A DNA stretch of 64,000 nt from Cladosporium sp. IMV 00045. Taxonomy: Eukaryota; Ascomycota; Dothideomycetes; Cladosporiales; Cladosporiaceae. The notes below the pieces were generated by a model. The model saw only the letters and a program-made list of their open reading frames with translations, had not been told where the DNA came from and did not search any database. Position 1 is the stretch's first letter, and the number at the start of each line of letters is the position of its first letter. The DNA is taken from the NCBI GenBank assembly GCA_001931905.2, contig MSJI02000549.1, positions 1-64,000 of the forward strand, given 5' to 3'. Shown here piece by piece: positions 34,482 to 45,034 of the stretch. A program made the translations under genes and the position numbers.

Positions 34482-34508
34482 GTACCTACCTCACTACAAT
34501 GTAGGTAC
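34482..34508. repeat. 8-bp inverted repeat GTACCTAC-N11-GTAGGTAC
   Basis: Perfect arms at 34482-34489 and 34501-34508 in the transporter/regulator promoter. It could be an operator or a copy of a dispersed motif, since AGGTACCT also occurs at 6570 and 31570. Confidence 0.6.
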
Positions 34509-34654
34509 TGTATCTTCTCGCACGGCTATGAATGCACAAGGCTCTTTCTCGATGCCCGTCTCTGTCGTGGCGAGTGGGGCTGAGGCGCATTCCTCTACCT
34601 CCGTACTGCCGACTGCTACCTATGGTGTGGAGACCTGCCAAAACCAACACTGTG

Positions 34655-34670
34655 TAAGCGATCTCGCTTA
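34655..34670. promoter_or_regulatory. Palindromic element, TAAGCGATCTCGCTTA
   Basis: It differs by one base from the perfect palindrome upstream of the AtuA-like gene. It lies 236 bp upstream of the Zn2Cys6 regulator and 380 bp upstream of the transporter. Candidate binding site of a dimeric regulator, quite possibly the adjacent one. Confidence 0.55.
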
Positions 34671-34905
34671 TGCGCACCTTCAATGTCCAGCCACCAAGGC
34701 AACGCAACCCAGGTCAGCTCGGATCATGCGAACATATTGTTGACCCTGCACCGGCTGAAGATACAGTGAAAGTGCAGAAGCTGTGCGGGGACGCGTAGGC
34801 GGATACATATGCTGTGACCGCACGTCTGGCTGGAAGATCATCAAAAGACAGATTAGCGCCTTCGGCAGCACACGCTACTCCCACCTCACGGATCACGAGC
34901 CACCA

Positions 34906-37381
34906 ATGCCTGAACGACCGGAAGTCACTGTTGTCACTGGTAAGATGAGAGACAGCTCTGACACCAGGCGGCGGCGTACTGCCAAGGTCAGTGCTACGAT
35001 AGTCACCCACGTCGAGAGTCTTGAACTTGCACTAAAGGCTGATATCTTTTGTTACCAGGGCTCAACGTGCACCAATTGCAGACAGCTCAAGGTACCATCC
35101 TCTGGCCCTTTAGAATCCGATGGGTCGTCTGACGACCATTTTAGTTGAAGTGTGATGCCAAGGATGCTCTCCCACAAGGCTGCAGCAGATGCAGACGTGC
35201 TGGCAGGACTTGCGTGGTCGACAAGGCCTTCCGGCGACAGAGCAACAAAGAGTAGGATGCTCGAATTACTTCGATCATCGTGTAGCCGTTGACAATTCGA
35301 GACAGGTATTTGCAGTCGCTCGAGAAAGAAGTGCAAACTTTACGCAATCAGCCATCGAGTACCTCGCCTGCTTACACTTCCTCGAACGTCGATGAGCAAA
35401 CAGGACCAGTGCCAACAGGCACGTCTCCACTGACACGATCCGATGGTGTAGTACTGGGAGGGCAGGCAGTAGACTCACCAAAACGTGACTTGCGCCAAAG
35501 GGACCAATGTCTGCCACACAATCCAGTTTTGGGAAACAGCAAGCTTGCAGGCCAGAAACTCGGAGAAGTGCATCTCCCCGACGAGCTCGTAATAGCATTT
35601 ATCGAAGGGTACTGAAGACTGGACCTCTTCTCGAACCAGAATGACAGCTGCTGACTGAGGCGTCCAGGTATTATGCCGACTACCACAGCTACTTCCCAAT
35701 CTTGCCGGAGTTTGATGAGTTCATACTCGAGTACGACCAGAACAAACTGTTGCTTTGGACAATAATGGCCATTGTGACAAAGAGTCAGCCTGAAACCTAC
35801 TCGTCACTGGTGGATGCTGTCAGAAAGCTTGCGGCTGACCTGTATGAGCCTCAAAGCCGGAGCCTGAAGACCATGCAGGCTCTACTCCTGCTGTGTGCTT
35901 GGCCTTTTCCATTCCAGCGAACTCACAATGACCCTTCGCCGATGTATTGCAGCCTTGCAACAAATATTGGATATCAGCTGGGGTTACATCGGCCATTGTG
36001 CAAGGGTGATTTCGAAGAAAATACGCAGGAGTATGCCACGGCGACTACGGTTGAAATGAAGACTTGGTACGGATGCTTCATCGTCAACACTTGGTACGTA
36101 TCTCATCTAATACAGACACGAAGGGCAACCGACGGTTGCCTGCAGGAACCATAGGAGCTCATCAACCCGCTGAGGACCACATGGTCCACTTGCATTTACT
36201 GACATTTCGACGCCAGCCTAGCCCACAGACTTGGTACACCACCGACTATGATGCCAGGAAATGCAATATTGTCAGCCGTCGCTGGCGGTGACAGCAAGAT
36301 CGTACCCTTCTCGTTTCTTCTCGATCTTAGCCTCACCCACCTAGCTTATCAATGGGTGAAAACATTGGGAGACGACGATACTATGATATCAGGTTTGCAC
36401 CCAAGGCCAGGCTCACTCATGATGCTGTTCGAAAACCAAGTCGCGGCCCTTCGGCTTCAGTATCGGGAGCCGTGGTCCAAAAGGCACGAGCTTACCCTGT
36501 GCGCTGTTCAGCTGCAAATTTATTCGTTCGCCATTAGAACAGGCCCAAGTCGAGCCGCTTCGCCAGAGCGCGAGGTCAATATCAGCTGCGATGAGATTCG
36601 CGGCAAAGCCACTGCCGTGCTTGTCGAGCTTGCCAAACATGCAAGCACCGAAACAGAGAGCGTCTACAACTGGCCAGTGTTTCCTAAGCTCCACCTCGGC
36701 CGATCAATAACGATAGGGATCTATCTGGCCGCGACAACTCCAGACGATCTGACCAGGATCACACTCTTGCAGGCTTGCAAAGAGATTGTAGAAATGATCG
36801 CAGGCTACATCCAGTACCTCAAGGAGCATGCTGCCCGCGTAACCAAGCACTTCGCTGCTGGTATTCGGACCATCGAAGCACAAGGGTTAGGATGGTTTAA
36901 GGCTGTCGAGACGGCTGACACAAAGCCGCCGATTAGGGCGAGGATGAGCGCTAATATCCCATATCAAATCATATGGTGGGCAAAACATAGTTCTCGGATT
37001 GTACCCGAGCCTGAACATGTGGCCAGCGTCCCGTTCAGTGTCGCACAAATCACTCCGCCAACCCGACAGTCAGATCTGCCTGACCATGCTCAGCTAGCGC
37101 CCCAGCTACCATCCAGTGGCTTCGAAGATGGGGCTAACTCATCTTTCTTCGACTTTATGAACGACATCGATTTCAATTTCGATTTCACCGACATCAATCT
37201 GGACTGGCAGTCGTTGACTGAGGAGTTTTACAGACACATAGCACTTGAACACCGAGATCTTTCGCCACAGAAAGGCATTCCCGAAGTTGATGGTCGCAGA
37301 GCTCCAATCGACATGTCTCACCCGTTGGGTTATCTGAGCATATACAGTCACATCTATCCAAAAACCGACTGCAGCAAGTGA
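34906..37381 (+). CDS. Zn2Cys6 fungal transcription factor
   Basis: Six exons (34906-34986, 35059-35091, 35145-35251, 35306-35608, 35668-36093, 36217-37381) give 704 residues. The binuclear cluster CTNCRQLKLKCD...CSRCRRAGRTC has the standard C-x2-C-x6-C spacing, with an intron inside it. A short dimerisation coiled coil (YLQSLEKEVQTLRNQ) follows. The fungal-specific regulatory domain runs from about YYADYHSYFPILPEFDEF through the helical block ending near residue 610. The C-terminal tail is acidic and hydrophobic (DFMNDIDFNFDFTDINLDW), a likely activation domain. An ATG 13 codons into the first exon is an alternative start. Its position between the transporter and the AtuA-like gene suggests a pathway-specific regulator. 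Confidence 0.9.
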
Positions 37382-37509
37382 AACCCATCAAACTGCACTC
37401 CGCGAATGGGCTCTTATCTGAGTATTTTGCATCTTCATCGAACTGGTATGGTCCTTCGTCCACGTCTGCTGCTTTGAAAACGTAAGCAGTTGCAGTCATG
37501 GTTTTTGAT

Positions 37510-39592
37510 CTAGCTTTTCAAACCTTTCCGCATCAGTCCCCGATAACGATAGAAAATTGTGACGACAGAACAAGCCGCCAGAAGAGCCGAAATTCTCAAC
37601 TTGGGTATTCCCACCCAGTGCATGGTACACATCATGCTGCTCGCTCTCTGTACAGACCTGGTCGTTGCGGTGTTGGGTATTTCGAGGTACATGAGCCTGA
37701 CATGCTGGGTGCTAGAATGCATGTCCACCTCTCCCCAGCCACCACTGACTGCTGACCGCACGACCGTGGCTTTGAAGGCCAGAGCCTGCGGCCACCACAT
37801 CGCTGTCACCACGTCTGCTTCGTCGAGACTGTAAAGTAAAGCAATGCTACCTCGTGTCAGAATATCGGAGTTCTTGACACGATCGTAGTCCGACTGCTTG
37901 GAGAAGATAACATCGAAAGTAACTTCGAATGGGCCAGAGTTCTTTGAACGGATGATAGATGCCAGAGCCCCAAGTTGGTTAGGTGCAAACTCGAAGGATT
38001 CTGAACTGCCCGTAGAAGGCCGAGTGGGGTCTACGGATGTTCGAGCTTTGCTACCTTTGGTGCTCTCCACAGCTCCTGGGCCAAGTCTCTTATCGACCTT
38101 GCCGCCTGGACTGCCCGGGCCTTTAGAGACGTGCAGACAGAATGGGAAGGCTTCCGAGGGCGAGTCGACGGTCATGAGATGGTAGACGTTAAATGAGGAG
38201 ATTTGTCCCATGGGGATCTCCAGTGGTGCAGTTGGCATACCAAAGTTGCCCGACGTGCTGGGAACGGTCAGCATACTGGTCACCACGTCATCCCTTCGAG
38301 CACAAGACTCACGCTTTCTGTCCTTTGTATGGCCCATGTACGCATGCGACACGTGCCATCGCCACGACCATGTTCGCTTCCTTCTGTGTAGATGCTTTCG
38401 CTTGGCCCAAGATCCCTACAGTGGCGGGCGGAGGCGAGAGGCCCGTGGGACTCGGGCCATTCCTCCCAGTGCCGAGCATGCTCAGTGCATCTTCACGACC
38501 ATATACGGTGAGTTTCAGATCATGCTCAAAAGCACACTTCGAGGCGACATAAGCCCGCACACGCATTAGCAAGTCGTCTAGCTGACTGATGAGGATAGGA
38601 TCCGCGCAGCCGCCAATGAACATGCTGTGGTATCCTTCCACTTTGGCGCCTTCCACTTTGATCGTCCATTTGCTTTCTGGTGTTGATCTTGTGAACGTCG
38701 AACCTTGGACTCGTACGCTACGGCCATCTGGAAGTGCTGTGTACGAGGTGTTGGTCAGATCAAGCACGCCGTCCGGTCCGTAATGCAAATCGGGTCGACT
38801 CTTCTCGTACAGAGTATGTGCTGCAACGGACAGCGGGGTGCATATTGCCCCTGGATCCAATGGCATGATATCGAAACTATCCTTCCGGATCGTGGCGAAT
38901 GCTTCACGAGATTTTGGAGTGGCGCATTGGGCTCCACATTCCATGACCTTTCCCATATGGTACGCCATGCCCAAGTCTTCGAAGCCATGGTAGTAGCAAA
39001 GAGCGGCATATGGTGCAGGATCATAGGCACGACCGGCTATGATCATGTCGAAATCCGGATGCTTGTGCATGGCGTCTAGAAAAGGCTGCATCCCCATCTG
39101 AGCAACGATACGAGTGGACGCTTCGATCTCTGACCTGGTCAGTGGAGGGACACCACCACCACATGGCACAATCCTGGCAGGTGACGACTCCAGCGCCTCC
39201 TCGACAGCTTCCTTGGGAATCTCAGCATAGATCTTGATGATTTTCAAGCTCCGATACCCTCTTGCAGCCACAATGCCATCGATGATATCGACAAAGTTGT
39301 CCACATGAGCATCCGCGCCGTCGCCACCAGCACTGCCGATTATGACCGGTGTGCCTGAATGTGCCGCCGCAACTATGGGCTCCAAATCGCACTCATACGA
39401 CTCTCGCGGAACGGTGCTGCTTCCAAGCGCTAGCTTCTGTGGTCCACTGTCTGTTGATCCAGAGTCGCAGATGATGGCGTGCGGTTTGAACTTATCGATC
39501 GTCGACCAGAAGATCTCCGTGCTGTAGCCGTAGCCTACATTGCCGATGGGAGTGAAGATACGGAGTTCGTCCTGAGGCGTGTCGTTAGACAT
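37510..39592 (-). CDS. AtuA-like protein (acyclic terpene utilisation / DUF1446 family)
   Basis: Two exons, 39592-38313 and 38257-37510, give 675 residues. The N-terminal ~440 residues match the DUF1446/AtuA family: RIFTPIGNVGYGY, ICDSGSTDSGPQKLALG, GSAGGDGADAHVD, RIVAQMGMQPFLDAM, IIAGRAYDPAPYAAL, and FIGGCADPILISQLDD. Bacterial AtuA belongs to the citronellol/geraniol degradation cluster, but its exact chemical step is not settled. The C-terminal part resembles the AtuA-like tail fused in fungal homologues, with a basic last segment. The join crosses a 55-nt GTGAGT intron cleanly. It is tail-to-tail with the Zn2Cys6 regulator, and a perfect 16-bp palindrome lies about 345 bp upstream of its start. 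A role in breakdown of a branched or terpenoid compound is inference. Confidence 0.86.
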
Positions 39593-40044
39593 CGTACCTA
39601 AAGCGAGAAAGATGACGTCGCTTTCCAAGCGTCGTTAGTGAGAGCTATCAACGGTAAATGGGCTCTTTGAAAGAGTTCGCCGGGTAATAATGATATGACT
39701 GAGGCTTGTCAAGATATCCCGGCCCGTGAAGAAGCACAAGCAACGTAGGGTGCTGTTAGTGACCTGATTGACATATATATCAATGCTAGTAAGCGCCATC
39801 GTCCGATTCGCAGCGAGAATTGACATCGCTACCAAGTATCAGCTGCGAGCATACCTGCTCACGGACATCTTCTACTTCATCGGAGGATAGTGTCACACCA
39901 ATGTGGCATGCGAGGCGAGGAGGTGAGGTTCATCCGTAAGCGATATCGCTTATGGCTCCTGGCCACAGCTTAGACTACCTCCTATAACAAACCTGTTCGA
40001 CCTTATTCATGGGTAATATATGGTCTAATTATGAATGTGAAAGT
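39593..40044. promoter_or_regulatory. Upstream region of the AtuA-like gene
   Basis: Promoter region carrying the perfect palindrome at 39937-39952, ending at the 5S rRNA gene. Confidence 0.5.
39937..39952. promoter_or_regulatory. Perfect 16-bp palindrome TAAGCGATATCGCTTA
   Basis: A perfect inverted repeat with no spacer; the outer bases CCG...TGG extend it to a 22-bp near-palindrome. It is about 345 bp upstream of the AtuA-like start. Variants occur at 34655 and 44870 in the two other divergent promoters of this region. Confidence 0.6.
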
Positions 40045-40163
40045 ACATACGACCATAGGTCAGTGAAAACTGGGCATCCCGTCCGCTCTGCCATACATAA
40101 GCACTGAACCGGGCGACTAGTACTAGAGTGGGTGACCATCTGGGAATCCCGCCTGTTGTATGT
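40045..40163 (+). rRNA. 5S ribosomal RNA
   Basis: A 119-nt 5S gene. It begins ACATACGACCATAGG and ends GTTGTATGT, so the two ends pair to form helix I. The internal TTAGT/GGGTGACCA region matches the fungal consensus box C area. A T-run follows at 40163-40167 as Pol III terminator. Fungal 5S genes are often dispersed singly, as here. The body differs from the textbook filamentous-fungal 5S at several positions (for example GTCAGTGAAAACTGGGCATC), so it may be a minor variant type. Confidence 0.92.
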
Positions 40164-40632
40164 TTTTGTTTTGCTGCATTCCTATGCCTCATCGTCTTCT
40201 TAGAATCATCAATAACATTGCTGAGAATAGTGATATTTTGCAAAATGTCGTCGGTGCATACCAAAAGCAACCGTTTTGCCTACCACCAATCTGAAAGTCA
40301 GATGCGGTCAGATGCGGAATACCAACCCCCTCCCCTCCGCGGCGGACACGCCGCTCAATATCAGCCTACACAGGAACACAGCAGACGCTCGAGATTCAAA
40401 ATGATTGGTATTGCAAAAGGTGGATGCATTGAGCTGACATGGGCCATGCATCTCGCCACTTCAGCGAAAGCTGCAGCCGTACTGCAGTCAGCCTTAGTTT
40501 TTCGCATATACCATCAGTTCCCCTGTCGCACTTTTTCTCTTGCGTACAGACCTACACTTCTGCACAAAAAGACTCGAATCTAGCGACAGACGCATTATTT
40601 GGAGAGCCAACATTGTACATGGTCATCGGAAT
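40164..40632. other. Region between 5S rRNA and CorA-like gene
   Basis: Upstream region of the CorA-like gene. A 9-bp direct repeat CAGATGCGG occurs at about 40299 and 40309. No gene is seen. Confidence 0.45.
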
Positions 40633-42954
40633 ATGAGCTCCTCACTCACAGAAAGTCTTGACCTTGCCGTCTCACCAGACAACCGGCATTTCCAGACAGC
40701 AAGAGCAGCTACTTCAACAGAACCTGGAAGAAACAGTAACCCTGTCGCTTATGGCGACAAATTGTCTACCTATGCCTCATCATCGGACCAGCGAGGGCAG
40801 CATCCTAATGCAACAAGCTTTCACTCACTGCCGGATGAACATCAACTTCAACATGCAAGCACCGGTGATCGCCCACGCGGATCTGTCGACCCTGGTGTTG
40901 CGGACGAGAAAGTACATAGTCAAGATGCACATGCGTCAACTACAGAGTATACCCGACGTCGCCCAGAGACCGAAGTCACCTCGAGCGGCAGGCTAGGGAA
41001 CAATCAGCATGGCGACGCCGGAGAAACACCGCCGCAGCCTTCGCCGCACGATTCAGAGGCATCGAGAGACGAAAGTGATGCAGCCGCAGACAATTCGGAT
41101 ATTCCACATCAAGAATCCGTCGCCGAGATACTATCCAGACTCATACCGCAAGGTTCTCATCTGCAACATTCGATTGATCGGCGAGATTGCAGCATGTGGC
41201 TCGTGGATGATAACAAGATGATTTCCAAAAAACCCGGTAGATTCCCTACACCTGTTTTCAAAGAAATGAGACAGAAGATAGCAGCAGGTTGCGTCTTGAT
41301 CATCGAGAACTTGAACAGTAACATATGCAAAGCTCTGGAGATCGAACACCCAAATCTTGACCGGGCCTTTCTGGTACACCACATGTTACGTTTCGATGAG
41401 CCAATCTTCGGGGATGATGTTGAAAGCCTAGAAGAAGAACTGCGGCTGCATCAACCAGATCCTAGCCTCTGTGCTGTCAATTTCCATGAGATTCCGGGCC
41501 TGAATATAAGCCTCGACCTCAACCTTCCTTTTTTTCGAACACGACAAGAGTTGCATACACCTTGATGGTGTTTATGCGCCTTTGCTCGAAACACCGCTAG
41601 AATTGAACGCAATGGAAGATGTGATGATGGACTCAATTCAAACCCAGACCGAATTCCGCCATGAGCGATTCTGGAGAAGTACCGCCGGGACTTGGAAAAA
41701 GGTTAGCACGCGGTTGTCGTATTGTCGTTTGGCTCGCGATTCAAGTAAGTTAGCGGTGATTCGGACTAGCACGATGGTATGGCTGACATGGCAATGTGAG
41801 CTCTCATACTTGTCGATGCTGCCTGGGATGTTGACAAGAAGAGCTACGCCCCATACATCACGAAGTCTCCCGCAATACCGCGCCACCTGTGGTCGTATCT
41901 CCCACGAAGCTATCTTGGGCGTCACTATTTCCACAACAACGTTGAAGTCGCGACCGCCTTAGGAATGATGCTGCTGATACACAGCAGACAGTCTGTTTTT
42001 GACCCATCAATACTGCCGGCGATACGATATCACCACAGAGATCTGCCCCGGCTTGATCGAAAGACTGTTCTCGTCTGGTTTCTCGTAGCGGCATTTTGGG
42101 AGAAAGAATACTTGTGTTTGCAAGATGAAGTGAAGTACCTTCGCAGCTTCGCCATGAGAGAGGCGGGGCAACGATCATTCTCACTTCTCAAAGGCGCCCG
42201 TGGTCATCTCGCTCACGTTCGTGATGGCATCAGTTCCTTGCGAGACACGATGCATCGTGAACTGGGAGAAATTGCCGGGAGAGGATGGTACGTGAGAACA
42301 AGTTCTGGAAACTATGAATTTCAACTCGATGCGCCACCGACTCTATGGGAGGAGGGTAAAATGCCCAAAATCTTACTTTCACCTGTGGGTGGAAACCCCA
42401 CTTCTCTGGACTGGAGGGATCTTCCCGCAATACTGGGTCAGCTTGAGACGTGGATAGATGAAATTGGCAAAACCATCAACGAAGAGATTCAGATGGCCAT
42501 AGGTGCAGTTCAGGTCGAAGATGCAAGGGTTATGAAGCGCCAAACAGAGTGGACTGTGGTGCTCGGAATTCTGGCTGCAATCTACCTGCCTCTGACACTT
42601 GTTACAGGGATATTTGGCATGAACATCACAGAGATAGCATCGTCCGAAACTGCACCTAACAGATCGTCCGTCGTCAAGGTTTGGGCAATTATTTTCGGCC
42701 CTACGCTAGGAAGCATCTACTTTTATGCGATTATGAAGTCAGTGCGGCGTGGCTGGCGCATTCTGCGACTGCTTTTCAAGAGACTGCGGGAGTACACTCA
42801 AGTAAGAAGGGGGCTATGGTGGTTGCATGACAAACTCGAGGTTCTGCGAGAACTCGAACCACGACTGGGAGAATGGTTGACTATCGTCGAAAAAGTGATA
42901 GCTTTTACACGAAAGGTCAAGGAGTGGGACCTCGAAGTGCAAAATATGGACTGA
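40633..42954 (+). CDS. CorA-like Mg2+ transporter family protein, frameshifted
   Basis: The coding sequence runs from ATG 40633 through a disordered, Ser/Thr/Glu-rich N-terminus into the CorA-like domain. It ends with the transmembrane pair: ILAAIYLPLTLVTGIFGMN, which holds the GMN ion-filter motif, then VWAIIFGPTLGSIYFYAIM. An intron at 41745-41800 (GTAAGT donor, CTGAC branch, GAG acceptor) restores frame between LARDS and TLILVDAAWD. One problem remains: at a run of seven T (41529-41535) the frame shifts by one base, so the literal frame stops at 41565 while conserved sequence (HLDGVYAPLLETPLE) continues in the next frame. Otherwise no stop or gap is seen. It is either a sequencing error or a very young pseudogene. 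Fungal homologues form a large, often accessory family. Confidence 0.7.
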
Positions 42955-43431
42955 GTGCCGTCGGTTTTTGCGGACTGTAGACGAATCCAAAATCCCTATC
43001 AAGCTCTCTGGAAAAGGACTTCAAACACTCCAATGTTCCAGAGTGAGCACTGGGCTTTGTGCTGCATCGATGTTGCCGTCATCGTCTGTAGGTTGGTTGA
43101 GTGAATTTTGATATCATCCAGTCGTTGGTGCAAGTTTTTCACGTCGACTACTGCTCGTGGATCACGAGAGCTCTCCAAGAGAAGAGACATCGAACCGCAA
43201 CGACATTTTGTGTTGTGAGTGAGACGAACACCGCGATTTAGAAAACATCAAACCAGCGAGACACGAGTTTCTTAGAGAGAAAATTCAAGGATTTCTTACA
43301 ACTTTCTTCGTACCAACTGAGCAGTTCATATCTTTCGCAGAAAACGACACTGGTGAAGACCGCGGCATACCAATGAAACAGACTCGCCATTACCTGCAAA
43401 AGGAGTTTCGCGAGATTCTTGATCTTTCATC
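42955..43431. other. Intergenic region between convergent genes
   Basis: 3' ends of the CorA-like and SDR genes. An open frame on the plus strand starting at 43373 only mirrors the SDR 3' exon. Confidence 0.5.
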
Positions 43432-44467
43432 TCATATCTTCGCCTGCCTTGGCGATGCGCTGTCCATCCTCACCCCTTCATCGTCTTGTTCGGCTACTCT
43501 CAAATCTGGCATCTTGGCTGGCATGATTCGCCGAGGAGAAGTACCAGGAATTGCAGAATACTTGCCAAAGTCTTTTACACCCTTGTGGTCGCGTAAGAAA
43601 TCTTCGTCCAAGAAGCATTGCCCAGTCACATCTGCTGGGGGCGAGTTGAGGATGCCGATGATAGCGTCGGAGAAAATGGTCGGCTTCCGCAGATTGCTTT
43701 TGTCTGAGCGATTCACCTCTGTTGCTGCGGATTCGATGGCCTGAAATGTTATGTTAGTGGTGTCGCGTGATTTCCAAGAGCATTACTCACTGCCGCAGGC
43801 CAGATGCTCGTGATGGCCATGTTGTCTCGTCCCTCCCTCTTCCAGTCCATTGATAGACCCATAGTCAGTACGCTCATGCCGACTTTGCCCATTGCATATG
43901 CCGTCTTGCCCCGGAAGAATCGACTGTATATGGGCGGGCTGACGACAATGACACGACCTTTGCCACTCTTGCATACGTGTGGCAGGCACGCCTGAACGCA
44001 TCCATACAAACCTTCGGGGTTCACTTGCTGCATCAGCTGGAAGCGCTTCATCGGCGTGTTCTCTACGCTTGACCACCAGATAGCGCCGCTGTTGTAGATA
44101 AGCACATCCAATCTGCCGTAAGCCTCGATCGTATCGTCGACCAGCTTCTGCATGCTGGGAAAGCTGCGCACATCTACTGCAATAGCTGTCGCTCTCCCAC
44201 CGGCCTCGTTGATCTCGCGTGCAACGGTGTTGATGGTAGATGCATTGCTATTTGGGTCGGGAGGAAAAGGCGAGCATTTGGTGGCGTCTGACTGTGTTTT
44301 CGCTGCTACCACCACTGCACCAGAAAACAATTAGTATCTGATCTGACCTATGTATGGCCATAGAACTCACCAGCATATCCGGTCTTTGCAAGGTCAACGG
44401 CTATTTGCCGGCCAATGCCTCTCGAGGATCCGACCACCAGCGCCACTCCAGGTCTTGAATCACCCAT
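43432..44467 (-). CDS. Short-chain dehydrogenase/reductase, HSDL2-like
   Basis: Three exons, 44467-44371, 44314-43791 and 43740-43432, give 309 residues. The Rossmann fold begins VALVVGSSRGIGRQIA (GxxxGxG cofactor motif), followed by the NSG of IYNSGAIWW and the catalytic YAMGK (Tyr and Lys). A C-terminal segment, SDAIIGILNSPPADVTGQCFLDEDFLR, is typical of the hydroxysteroid-dehydrogenase-like 2 group. The protein ends RQAKI; AKI fits a loose PTS1 peroxisomal signal, in line with a role in fatty-acyl or related metabolism. It is divergent from the EthD-domain gene, with a GCGATATCGC palindrome between them. Substrate unknown. Confidence 0.9.
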
Positions 44468-45034
44468 GTTCAAAGTGGTATGCGAGGCAATTTAACCAAC
44501 AATTACATGGTATGTGTTAGAGGCAGTGCTTTATAAGCTGGTGGGTTGAGAGCATTGAGCATCATCATCCAGGACATCCGAGCCGAGGCTGAAGTTGGCC
44601 CAGAAGCTCAGTAATCGTGAGTTCTCTCATCTCTGCAGTATTCTTACGCCAACCGAGCTGAGAGGCTGACTCCCATGTTCGACTTCAAGTCCGCATACCT
44701 AGGCATAGTGGCTTGACGAGCTGATCTTATTCCCATCACACGCGGTGAGTGGTTGCTCGGTGATAGGGAGGTGAGGCGTGGTTGGGCGGGGTCGAAACGA
44801 GACGACTCGGCCCACAGCTTGCTGGCGTCAAGTCTGAAGCAGGTGGGGCTAGAGTACGTATTATTTAATGCGATATCGCTTTTCCTGTATTGCTCTTTTG
44901 ACTTCTGCATCCTTATCATCCTCATTCCAAACATTCCAAAGAACTCATACGAAAGCTTGGTAAGTTGTACATTTGTGGAACTACCATCAACATAGGACGC
45001 TGATAAGTCAACAGCCCAGCAAACAGTCACCAAA
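44468..45034. promoter_or_regulatory. Divergent promoter region, SDR and EthD genes
   Basis: A 567-bp head-to-head spacer with the palindrome GCGATATCGC at 44870-44879. Confidence 0.55.
44870..44881. promoter_or_regulatory. Palindromic element GCGATATCGC(TT)
   Basis: A perfect 10-bp palindrome sharing GCGATATCGCTT with the 16-bp element at 39937. It lies 154 bp upstream of the EthD gene and about 400 bp upstream of the SDR. Confidence 0.5.

Larger units (their letters stand above)
34276..34905. promoter_or_regulatory. Divergent promoter region, transporter and Zn2Cys6 regulator
   Basis: A 630-bp head-to-head spacer. It holds the near-perfect palindrome TAAGCGATCTCGCTTA (34655-34670) and an inverted repeat GTACCTAC (34482-34489) / GTAGGTAC (34501-34508). 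Confidence 0.6.

Noticed and set aside
43373..43744. A 123-codon plus-strand frame
   Set aside because: It is antisense to the third exon of the SDR, which carries clear conserved sequence.
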